This document shows positions 23,436-33,724 of a stretch of DNA of 64,000 nt, in pieces. A model generated the notes under the pieces. The model was not told the origin of the DNA. It did not search any database and worked only from the letters and a program-made list of their open reading frames with translations. The DNA comes from Epiperipatus broadwayi (taxonomy: Eukaryota; Onychophora; Udeonychophora; Euonychophora; Peripatidae). Numbering within the stretch: position 1 is the stretch's first letter; each line of letters starts with the position of its first letter. The translations under genes and the position numbers were made by a program. The stretch lies in contig JAQFVV010012423.1 of the NCBI GenBank assembly GCA_028023455.1, positions 1,813,273-1,877,272 of the forward strand, in the 5' to 3' direction.

Positions 23436-23470
23436 CTCCAATATCTGTTGATCTCATAAGTCATCTTTGA
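23436..23470 (+). CDS. Candidate terminal exon joined to the 22.8-kb exon
   Basis: A good acceptor (T-rich tract, then TTTTTGTAG ending 23435) is followed by two bases that complete the phase-1 codon left by the 22786-22914 exon. Then come PISVDLISHL and a TGA stop (23468-23470). An AATAAA lies 54 bp further on. The phase agreement is what would be needed for a last exon and an intron of about 520 bp. It is short, so chance agreement is quite possible. Confidence 0.25.
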
Positions 23471-23523
23471 AATATGTCTGTCGTAGGTGAGAAAGGCCTA
23501 TAGAAAATTTCGGGGATGTATTA

Positions 23524-23529
23524 AATAAA
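23524..23529 (+). promoter_or_regulatory. Possible polyadenylation signal
   Basis: AATAAA shortly after the candidate stop at 23470. Such hexamers are common by chance in this AT-rich DNA, so it only adds weight if the terminal exon is real. Confidence 0.2.
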
Positions 23530-23732
23530 AGGCATAGAAAAAATGTTTAAATTATAATATTATCCTTGTGAATTAAACTTTATAATTTTATTGTGTTGAA
23601 TTTAAAGATATCATAAGTTCTTTATTACAATTTGTTACAAAATTGTGGAAATTGTGTACGTCTTTCATAATCTAGTAAATTTAATATTCAAAACTAAATG
23701 TCAAAAAATGTAAAAATAAAGAAGTAAAAGAT

Positions 23733-23840
23733 GTCAAGCGTTGTTAGCCGAGAGGTCATCGCAGCCGCCTTGCAAGCAAGTAATTGATTGCAGACGGTTG
23801 TGGGTTCGCCTCCGCCGATACTATGACATATGAAAAAAAA
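23733..23840 (+). mobile_element. tRNA-derived SINE, copy 2
   Basis: GTCAAGCGTTG start, A-box TAGCCGAGAGG, anticodon-arm-like CCGCCTTGCAAGC, then a variable-arm-like segment and GTGGGTTCGCCTCC as B-box. It ends CTATGACATATG plus an A run. This is the best match to a class II tRNA among the copies. Confidence 0.85.
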
Positions 23841-23849
23841 TAGATATGC

Positions 23850-25900
23850 GTGTGTGTTTTAAATATTATTTATAACTTAAATTAAATAAAAACAGTAATT
23901 GAATGATTAATTGTCCAAGAGTTCATATGATGTTTGAGTGCCTAAAGTAACAGATTGAGCCTTAATTCGGGAGCATTTAGCTCTTGAATTTGTTGCTCAC
24001 ACACTGACTTAAATTTATAGAAAATGATTTTGTTTATAATACATTACTATTATTTTCTAGTTAAAAAGCTTTTATTTTTGTAAAGTAATTAATTAATGAT
24101 AAAATATTCTTGCCATTTAACAAATGTATTTGTTATAACATATTTTCTGTTATGAAAATAAATGGTATTGACATATTTGTGAATATTAAGTAAATATATA
24201 AATAAAAAAAATTTCAAGTACATTAATATAAATTTAAAAAAAATCTTGGACTTGTTAGTAATTAATTTTACAGTAACATTTGATTTATAGTTTGTAATTC
24301 AACCTGAGAAATATTGTATATATATTATCAAAGCAATAAAAAAAAACAATGACTTCATAAAAAATCAGTTGAAAGTTATCCTGGAATCAAATTGTTAGTT
24401 TTTAAAATATTTTAATATTGCCTGAAACTACGAAGATCTTATATTTTGATTTTTCTTTTCCAAAATCTGTAAAATTAATGTGTAATTTAAAAAACAACAA
24501 CAACAACAACAAAAAACTATCAATATATTTTAGCATATTAAACTATTATGGATTTCTATCAAATTAGTATCCTTTTTTTTTCTACCATATAAAAAGCGAT
24601 TTTTAATTAACAAAGTATGTATTTAGTATTATCTTTATATCTGATATTTTTATATCCATGGTTTCAATATATATGATTGGAAAGAAATATTAAGCAAAAA
24701 ATAATATAGAAATTAATCAAAAAAGAATGTTAATTTCCTATATTTTAATTTTTTTGTGGATATACAATATCCATACATGTGTGGGTGTGATCATTTTATT
24801 ATGGGTAGTTTGTTAATATTCACAAATTTTAGTTTCCATGATAACACTTAGAAAAAGATGTCCTAAGTATAAGGGCGATTACATACATCAAAGTGCAATA
24901 TAATATATACATAAGGGTGTTGAATATGCTTTGTGATTGTTGGTGTGGTTTAAAATATATATTCAATTTAATAACTATAACTCTGTTAAAACAAAAGAAA
25001 AAACAAGGTATTAAAAAGATCTAGATAAAACATCCCCAAGCATCCATATACATATAATTGACTGACTGTTAAAAAGTTTGAAACCACAGTTCAGCAATAA
25101 ATCTTAAGAAACTGCAGCAAGAATTCTTCAATGGTTTGCTGATTCACCAAGTTTGATGTATAGAAACTATCATTAAATACTTCAGAAAAAAAAAGTACTC
25201 CAATAGCTCTTCAAAGAAAAAAGAATATTATTTATCAAACTTGCTAATTACTCGATAGCAACAATTTTTAATCTTTTTAAATATATATATATTATAGTTA
25301 AGAATATATATATACATTTATATAGTGGGTTGTATTAGGTTTAACATATTTTTATTACTGTGGTTTTTTGATTCATCAACAAGTTTGATATATGTAATAC
25401 ACACACGTAAGATGTATTTCCTTCTGGTATTTTGTAATAATACAATTATTAAATAATTTCACTATAATTAATTGCATTAAAATCTAACTACAGGTTTTCA
25501 TCATAGTTTTTATTTGTCTAACTTTAAATAAAGTGCTTTGATATATATATATATATTAGTTGATTTATAATTTTTTCAATATATATATATATTAAACTAA
25601 TAGATTGGTCTCATTCGGCAGATTCATTAAAATTAGTTTTTAAATCATTATTGATTTTTACAAACGCAAATTAATGAAAAATTATTACATACAAATTTCT
25701 ATAATAGTTATATTATAAAACTTAATTATAATAATAATGTTGTACATGAAACTTTAGATTAATAAATTAACTGAATATTAATATGCATAATAAATTAATT
25801 TTATGAGTAAATTAAAAATAGCTAGAAAAATATGGAGTAAAATTTCATGATAAAATTTAACAACAACAACAAAAAGAAGAAATAAATTCAAAAATAAGTC
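23850..25900. other. AT-rich DNA with simple repeats
   Basis: Contains an (AAC)n run near 24491-24512 and TA runs near 25285, 25545 and 25580. No exon or transposon found. Confidence 0.5.
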
Positions 25901-25904
25901 CATT

Positions 25905-26212
25905 AATTTCAATATACATACAACAAACCACACACAAACTTCTTTATAAGTCTTAATTTATTATAAGATAATCTATTATAATGCACAATAATCCAGCCTT
26001 TTGACTATATTATAGTTTTTATCAAGAAACAACTTAAACTTCTTCTAACAAACAGTTTGTTTGAAGAGGTTTAAGTTGTTCCTTGATAAAGGCTATAAAA
26101 TAATAGTTGAAACATTGGATATGTTATTGTACATTATAATTGTTCATATTATAATGTCAAGATTTATCAAGAAGTAGTTTGTGTGTGATTTGTTGTATAT
26201 ATATTGAAAAAA
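25905..26212. mobile_element. Foldback element of about 305 bp
   Basis: The outer ends (ATTTCAATATACATACAACA and on) and the right end (TTGTTGTATATATATTGAAA) are inverted copies. So is the inner hairpin: ATCAAGAAACAACTTAAACT near 26021-26040 against AGTTGTTCCTTGATAAAGGC near 26072-26091. Inner and outer parts together make almost the whole element self-complementary. No coding capacity. A degenerate hammerhead-like stretch lies in the right half (see findings). Confidence 0.75.
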
Positions 26213-26214
26213 AA

Positions 26215-27012
26215 AAAGAAACTAAAAAAAATCATCAGATCGTTCTTAACATGGAAGTCACTATAATCTTTTAGAATCAGATGAGACAGGACGGAGTTTG
26301 AATACATTATCTCTATCATTGTATTAACCTGCATAGGCAATTAATTTTGAATTGTAACATTTTTTTACCATTGAATGTTTGTATAAAGTATATGTCATGA
26401 AGTTTTGGAGCATCAAATTTTTATTTATATTTTAATTTTTCATTATAATCTTTCATAAAAAGTACAGAGTTATAAACTTTTTCTAATTTTTTCATACAAA
26501 AACATAAAATAACATTTACAACAAAACTTCTCATAAGATATTTTTGATTATATGGTAAATATTTTACTAGAATGAATATTGTATCTTCATTAACTTTAAG
26601 AAAACTGAAGATAAATTCTGAACTTGGTCTGCAGAATATAACATTTCCCATAAAAATAATGTATCATATATTACAATAGTATGAGTACTGCATCAAAATT
26701 CATCTGACTAATCCAGAGTAAACAAAAATCTTTTCAGATCAGAATATGTAATTATCTATTTATTAATTAATAAATGAATAAATAATCTATGAATATCTGA
26801 AAAAAAAAAAGGTATATTTATTTAGAAATCCTTATCTATTTTTCATTTGAAATTCTAGTAATTGTCATGGTAAGTGGATGAGTTAATAGTACATGTTGAG
26901 ATCATTAAAATAAATCTCTAGAGAAAATAAAATTATGACTTTTGTTTTGGAAGAAATATCTTCAATAATAAAACTTTAAATATTTAATCTGCAGCAGTAA
27001 ACATAATATATT
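26215..27012. other. AT-rich DNA, no feature seen
   Basis: No supported feature. The short open frame at 26421-26651 on the minus strand looks like chance. Confidence 0.5.
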
Positions 27013-27025
27013 ATTTCTGATTACA

Positions 27026-27131
27026 TTTTTTTTTTCATATGTCATAGCATCAGCCGGGAAGCGAATCCACCAACCCGGAACAACCGCCTGCAAAGCAGCC
27101 ATCACTGACCTCTTGACCACCAATGCTTGAC
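27026..27131 (-). mobile_element. tRNA-derived SINE, copy 3
   Basis: Minus-strand copy with the same GTCAAGCATTG head, an A-box-like GGTCAAGAGGTCAG, the B-box GGATTCGCTTCC and the GCTATGACATATG tail with an A run. It is flanked by the exact 12-bp duplication ATTTCTGATTAC (27013-27024 and 27133-27144), proof of retroposition. Confidence 0.9.
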
Positions 27132-27149
27132 AATTTCTGATTACTTATT

Positions 27150-27905
27150 TCAATCTAGGAATGTGATAAATTACTACCTATAAAAATTATTACCTACACT
27201 TAAAAGTTGATGGAAGAAACTTCAAAATGCTAGGATGAGTAAAAACATTGAAAAGAATAATCAAACAGCAAGACTTTGAAGTAACAAGAAAGATTAGGTT
27301 ATTTAGCTATCATTATTAGTGTCAACAAGTATGACTCATTATAATACTAGAAGACAAAAATAAGATAGGAAGATAAAAACAAGAAGTTAAAGATAGAAAC
27401 TTGTGATGATTATGCAAACCATCATGATCACATGCTGGTATTTTATTTTGTTGAAAATCTATTCTATCATCAGTTTCACTTATAAACCACTAAACATCAC
27501 ATAATCACTTTTTTTATACTTATACAGGCTGTTAAAATCGAGACATCCATTGATTACTCTGACTTGCACTAGGTGCCACTGTAGTGTGGAGAGTTTTGCT
27601 TCAGTTTTACCTTTCCAATAAGAACACTGTAATAAATTCTGGATTTCATATCTTTTCTGTCCAAAAGTAGGCTGGAATCTATGACCAACTGGTAAAACTT
27701 GATCATCTCATTTAAGATTTTAGAATTAAAATCATATTATAATTAATCTTTCAGTGAACTGAACTTTTATTTGATTATATATTTAATAAAGTCATATATT
27801 AACATAGTAATAAATCATTTGATATAAATTTTAAGACGCTTTTTAAAAAATAAAATAAATTATTTAAATAAAATTATTAAATTTTTTAAAAGTTTCTTAT
27901 TTTAG
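27150..27905. other. AT-rich DNA with a slightly GC-richer patch
   Basis: The patch at about 27528-27680 has an acceptor-like start but only a very short open frame (see rejected items). Otherwise empty. Confidence 0.4.
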
Positions 27906-27918
27906 TATAATGTTTTAC

Positions 27919-28014
27919 CTTTTTTTTTTTTTTCATGTGTCAAAACAAATCCACAAACCCAGGACACTTGCTTGTAAAGCGGCTGTGCTGACCACTCGGC
28001 CACCAACGCTTGAC
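27919..28014 (-). mobile_element. tRNA-derived SINE, copy 4
   Basis: Minus-strand copy: GTCAAGCGTTGGTGGCCGAG head, CCGCTTTACAAGC arm, GTTTGTGGATTTG in place of the B-box (decayed), then ACACATG and an A run. The flanking duplication TATAATGTTTTAC (27906-27918 and 28015-28027) is exact over 13 bp. Confidence 0.9.
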
Positions 28015-28029
28015 TATAATGTTTTACTT

Positions 28030-30655
28030 TGAGTGATTATTTATCGCTACATATCAAATTCAAAATTAATAACATTCTGAATGCCACAAAAGTTGATAAA
28101 TATGTCAGATTATGTTTTAAGAAAGAGATCAATTAATGTAATACAATGATTTGACTTGTAAAAATAAAATTGTTTAAATTTGTATTCGTAATTAATAATT
28201 ATTGGGACATTCTAATTAAGCTTAATTATGTGCTAGTGTGTCTGATACTTAAATTGGATTGCTATATAATGATTTGATTATAATAAACCTTTTAACTTCA
28301 TTTTTATAAATTAATTTAATGCCGATTTTATTGGTTTTGTTGTGCGTGAGATTTATTTATTTTTTAATCACTATGAAAAAAGTTTTACTTATTTATTTTA
28401 AAAAAGTTGTATTTAGATATGTTTTCCTATATATACGTAATAAAGTTTCAAATATTTTTACATTTAATTTTTAAAAAAAGTAAAATAAAATTTCATTTAT
28501 TTTATTTTTAAATGAAATTTATTTTAGTAACATGCAAACAGATAAGTAAATAGACAAGCAAAAGAATGTTTAAAGCTTTTATTAATGTCATCGTTCATCC
28601 ATAATAATCTTCCTATCAATGTGTTTTTTGAATGTCAACTCTAATATGGGATTAATATTCCAACATATAACGCTCAGTTTATGATTTTGATAAATATTTA
28701 AAGATGTTGAAATTTATTTTATTTAAGTAAATTGACAAACATTTACCAAAACATTTTTTATCGTTATGTTTTAAATATTCTTGACAATTTTTACTTGCAT
28801 AGTTAATTTTAAACTGTATTTATTTAATTGAAGTGAATTATGTATTCATAAAGACAAATATCAGCTTAATATATTTTTTATCACCTACTGTACCAGTCAA
28901 GTTTGTACATTCATGCAGCAGAATCCAGGCAAATATACCAAAGGTAACCAGAGTGAGATGATAAAGTCCCAAATCCGATCAAGCTTCAACTTCTTTACCC
29001 ATCCTTCGTAACTCAACACCTTATGAATGACATACCTGAAGTTACATTCAGTTTCCACTTTTTTATGACTGGCATAGGGCAGGGAGAAACAAGAGACTCA
29101 AAGTTCATTATCATAAACTGGCATGATGATGGAGGTAGTATTTATAATTTCACGTTAAGGCATATATCATTCATATATAATATAATAATTAAAACTGAAT
29201 TGGATTGAAATTAGGCTACGAGAAATCATAGGAAGCCAAGGTAGTTTAAATATATATATTTTAATTAGTAAAACAAATAAACAAAATATAAAAGAACATA
29301 ATTCAAATGTGTGGCAAATGCATGCAAGCATCACACTAGATGAAAAAAACATCATATCATTTTTATCTTTACATATTAATTTAACAAGAGTGTGTGTGAG
29401 TATATGGAATCACTTGGATAGTAGAAATGCCAAATCCTATCCCTAAGGTTGTAGTTACTATTTCATAAGTAACTTCACTAGCCTTGAATAAATTAGTCAT
29501 TATATGGTTATACAATGTGCATATTTTATCTAATGTGAGCGCATAAACCAGCTCACTTGGTTGTAGATTGAACCTAAGAATCAAGAGATGGCTTCAAACT
29601 AAAGCTGAATATTAATTTATAAGGAGGTAGAATTGGCTGCAATGGATCACCAATATGGGTTTTAACACTGGCAACCATATTAATAATAAAATGGCTCTGT
29701 GGATAGATTGTTCTTCAAGGGTTTTTGCCCTTGGGACCAAACGTTCTGCTACTTAGGTTACAAACATTTAAAGTTCAAGAGCAGGGATGGCTTACTCGCT
29801 TGCCTGGCATTATTTGACTTTAGAATTTACTGATGCATGTCACCAAAATAAAAGAATGGGATGACCTTACCGAGGTCCCATTATTAAAAGATGCAGCAAA
29901 ACCTTAATTATTTATTTGTATTTAATAAAATCTAATCTGCCAAGTAATAAGGATATAACATATTTAAAATTAAAAGTGCTTTAATGATAGCTTTATTGGT
30001 TTTGCTAATAGAAGCAAATTCTTATATATAAGCTACTTGAGGGAGTAATTATATTATCGATCTTGTTAACATGTTTCAATCTACACCTTATATTAATAAT
30101 CACTTAAGGAGAGAAAAGTATATTCCAAAGGGTTTCCTAATAGATTAGCAAATAAATATACTTTCTAATTGTCCCCAAGGCTAGTATACTACTTATCATT
30201 AATTAAAATTTATAAATCAAATTTAGAAGCAAACCACATTATGCATTTATATCAAACAAATAATAATAATGAGAATGGAGTGATTCATTATTATGAATAT
30301 AGAATTTTGAAACATCACATGTAATTGGTAATGTTAAGAAAATAATTATGTGAAAATAATTTATATCTTCTCTAAAGTTTACTAAATTTAATTGCTCACT
30401 ATTTTGAAGTGTCAACATATAATAAATAATCAAAATACATTTTTAAATAATCAGAGAAATTATAGGCACAACTGCTGTGATAGATAATAAGAAATATGTA
30501 AGACATTAAATTATTTTAAATGGAATAGAATTATAAGGTAAATAGGAAAGTTACATAATTTAAAAATTAATGTATTTAGACAGAGTTTAAAGTAACATTA
30601 ATTTTAACATTCACCAGTTTATTTTATATTTAGCTAACTTTAAAGTTAAGAAATT
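28030..30655. other. 2.6 kb without recognised features
   Basis: AT-rich with some mixed-composition stretches near 28890-29130 and 29400-29900. Short open frames at 29023-29208 (+) and 29381-29584 (-) show no known motif and no splice context, so I do not call them genes. Confidence 0.45.
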
Positions 30656-31000
30656 GAATAGTAAACATTAATTGATTCAGAGCTCTTGTAGTTCTGGGTT
30701 TCTGTTATCGATTCTTCCTTTCAGTTGGAGATGTAAGCATTTGGACTTCAGGTGCAGTGGTAGTTATTTTTAGAATGGTTTATGGTGTCTTCTTCCGGCA
30801 GTAGACTGTTGCTGGAGAATTTCATCTCTGCGGTGCTGATTGTTAGGTGCATCGGATGACAGTAAAAACTCACCATTCTTCCATGGAGAAACAGCAAAAG
30901 TCAACCTTCATTAGCCAGACATCAAAATTTTAAGTGGTGTGGAGTATAGTGATAATCTCTTTTACAAATACTGGTATGTTTCTACAAGATCAAAATATGG
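30656..31000. other. GC-richer block of unknown origin
   Basis: About 330 bp stand out in composition. On the minus strand a 42-codon frame runs MVSFYCHPMHLTIS, then LLPEEDTINH, then a stop (about 30874-30746). On the plus strand an acceptor-like TTCTTCCTTTCAG at 30712-30724 is followed by a 24-codon frame GDVSIWTSGA and on. Neither is long enough to call. It may be a piece of an unrecognised transposon. Confidence 0.3.
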
Positions 31001-31744
31001 CCTATTTGTACATATTCATCTCAAGCACTTAGTTGTTGACAATTTATTTCACCTGAGAACCCATTAGTGTCAGAAGTTACATTAAAATTCCAGATTTTAC
31101 AAATTGATTTAAAATTTTTGTTTAATCTTTTCAAGGCATTCAAAATCTTCCCAGTGGGATTTCAATAGCGTTGATTCAGCAATTTTACTGTATAACAGTT
31201 TTGTTGTAAACAAATTAGAATACAAAATTTGCTACATTTAAATTGATTTTACTGCAGGTATGGTGGCTTAATGCAGATTTTGTTTACAACTATTTTACTT
31301 TTAATTGATAAGAGCTAACTTTTAACAAAACTAAATCATGCCATCCTATATATGTATAACAATATAGGTTACATTATACATCTACATATAAATTTATAAC
31401 TAAGAAAATTAATAAATGGACTTTTATATTTAATTTATAATGTAAAGATTTTCTAATAATAAGACAAAATTAATTCATCATATTTAACATACTTGGTATT
31501 AACAGTGTCTGTTCATATGTACATATAGAGTGTGATGCCCATAACCATGACAATACTCTTATTTAATTATTTTAGTTAGGTTTAAACCCAGCACAGACAG
31601 GGTTAGTAATCAAAACTTGAGGTGAAACAGTAAGGGATCAAAACCTACCGTTTCAGTACATAAACAATTTTCGAATAAATTATTCGATTTGTTTTAAACT
31701 TCTTCCAAAGAGGGAGGCTGACTATAGTATACTTCATTATGGCT

Positions 31745-32133
31745 TGAGTAAATTTGACTTTAACTCTTTTGTTGACTTCTGACTATAAATGACTAAATTT
31801 TGTAATTAACTTGTTTATAAGCCAGCATTTTATGCCATATTTTTTTTTCCTTATCACGATCAATAAAAGATATTGTTTGTGAAGAGAAAAGAAATAGTAA
31901 TTATGAAAAGGAAAGTAAAAGTTAAAAATTCATGAAGAAGATAATAAAGTTTATTGAAAATATTTATAAAATTGATGTTAGGTAATGATTGAAATTCATT
32001 TACTATATCTTTTATTGATAGGTATATGGGGTGAAAAGGTGGCATAAAATATCCTGTTATAAACAGTTAATTACAAAATTTAAACATTTCTAGTCAACAA
32101 AAGAGTTAAAGTCCAATTTGATCAAGGTGTAAT
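31745..32133. mobile_element. Inverted-repeat element of about 390 bp
   Basis: The ends ACTTTAACTCTTTTGTTGAC (from 31757) and GTCAACAAAAGAGTTAAAGT (to about 32113) are perfect complements. The similarity goes on inward for about 90 bp (AAATTTTGTAATTAACTTGT against its complement; GCATTTTATGCC against GGCATAAAAT) and a little outward. The loop of about 200 bp is AT-rich. Superfamily undetermined; TTAA occurs inside each arm, not at its border. Confidence 0.7.
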
Positions 32134-32139
32134 TGAAAA

Positions 32140-32865
32140 TAAATAGTCAGAAAATAGGATTAGTAAGCAGAATTATGTCTACTGATATGTTTACTGTAGT
32201 AAAGCCCAGTTCTAATTCAATGCATGCTAGTTCTTACTTATGTATAACCTCAAAAATAGTAACTAAAAAAAATCAAAAACATTAAATTTTATATTAATTA
32301 TATGTGTATTAATTTTTCAGTATAATCAAGTATAAATCATTGTATTTTCTACAATCCCTGTCTTACAGTATCGGCTCATCATCCATATCTTTTTGCATGA
32401 TTGTAAATGAATAACAAGCTTTATTTTTTCAAATAATTAAATCTTAAATATTTAGATATTAAAAACGTGATAGTATTAAAATATATATTTTTGGTATATA
32501 AATTCAAATTTATTTAAAAATTAAATAAAACATTCTCTTCTCTAAATGGGTTTTCTAATTGCATGAATGACCTTTGTGCTTTTTAAATATATTAGTATTA
32601 TATTACTATAACATTCAAATTACAATCTACAATTTACATAAATCAGATATGATGCACTTGAGACTTTTTTTTCCTTTAAAAATTTAAAATTTTATTTTAA
32701 ATTGCTTAAAGTATAAAAACTTGTCATTATAACGATTCTATCAAGTATGAAAATGCATAAAATGTGTTTTATATATGTTATAAAATAATTTTTAATTTTA
32801 ATTCAGTATAAATAAAACAATTATGGGTTACATAAAATAAATTGTTTATTTATAAAATAACTCAG
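32140..32865. other. AT-rich DNA, possible intron
   Basis: Nothing recognised. It ends in ATAACTCAG, read as a 3' splice site. Confidence 0.4.
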
Positions 32866-32955
32866 GGAGGGGATAAACCCCCTATTATATTTGGTACACA
32901 ACCCTCTGGGATTCATCCCACTTATCCACATCCTTTTGGTGGAGCTTATGGAAAA
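32866..32955 (+). CDS. Candidate 30-codon exon of an unidentified protein
   Basis: Exactly 90 bp lie between CTCAG (32861-32865) and GTATTT (32956 on), a phase 0-0 exon. The frame reads GGDKPPIIFG, then TQPSGIHPTYPHPFGGAYGK. Its P/G/Y/H-rich composition is very unlike the F/I/L/N/K-rich noise frames elsewhere in the window. The nucleotide composition is GC-rich against an AT-rich flank. A second frame shifted by one base is also open, but its translation looks less protein-like. The acceptor has only a modest pyrimidine tract. I do not know the protein; such segments occur in disordered tails of RNA- or membrane-associated proteins. Its phase does not connect directly to the exon at 22.8 kb, so another exon or another gene is required. 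Confidence 0.45.
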
Positions 32956-33298
32956 GTATTTATTTTTAATAACTCTTTCCATACAATATATATAAAATGT
33001 TTTTGAAATTCAACAATATTATATTAAAGTTGGATAAAATTAGAAAAGAATGACATCAGACACATATATGTCAGTTTTAAACTTTCTCTAATTTAATGTA
33101 TTACATTAAATCATCACGATTTTTGAAATACTTTTTAAGATGGACATATTTATTGCCAAAGAAAAAAAAGACTGAAAGAATGCATTAACAAAGAATCTAT
33201 TATCAATGTTTTTAAATTATTTTTTTCCAAGGACAAAAAAAAAAACTGAAAGATTAAAATATTTTAAGTCTTTTCCAACTTTCAACTATAGTCTAGCA

Positions 33299-33708
33299 GG
33301 TGTCCCCAACCTTTTTGCACTTAAGAGCACATTCTATAATACCAGCCATTTATTTTTTCAACCAGGTGGTGGGCGCCATTTATTTTTTTAACCAGGTGGT
33401 GGGCACCATTTATTTTTTCAATGTAAATTTATAGTTCGATATTGTTAATAATACACAATGTATAAAAAAATATTTATTTCAAAAATAAAATTTTAACATA
33501 TAATTAACGTTTATATTTTTACGCTGTAAAAATTTAGTATGCTCTACAATTTGATTACAATATAATACAATAATGTATAAGAAATTTTAAAAATTAAATT
33601 TATTTGTATCAGATAAATAATTTTTTATCATGTTTGGATAGCGGTGGGCACATGTAAAATGGTCTGTGGGCACCATGGTGCCCATGGGCATAGGGTTGGG
33701 GACCCTTG
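33299..33708. mobile_element. hAT-type MITE of about 410 bp
   Basis: The 8-bp duplication GTCTAGCA (33291-33298 and 33709-33716) flanks ends that are inverted repeats around GTCCCCAACC / GGTTGGGGAC. The ends resemble other hAT termini. A segment CCATTTATTTTTTCAACCAG with GTGGTGGGC is present in about three tandem copies at 33345-33420. No transposase. Confidence 0.85.
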
Positions 33709-33724
33709 GTCTAGCATGTCATAA

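Noticed and set aside
27528-27635. Acceptor-like TATACAG, 14 codons (AVKIETSIDYSDLH), stop and a nearby AATAAA, as a possible terminal exon
   Set aside because: Too short to judge; such combinations are frequent by chance in this AT-rich DNA, and no partner exon is phase-linked.
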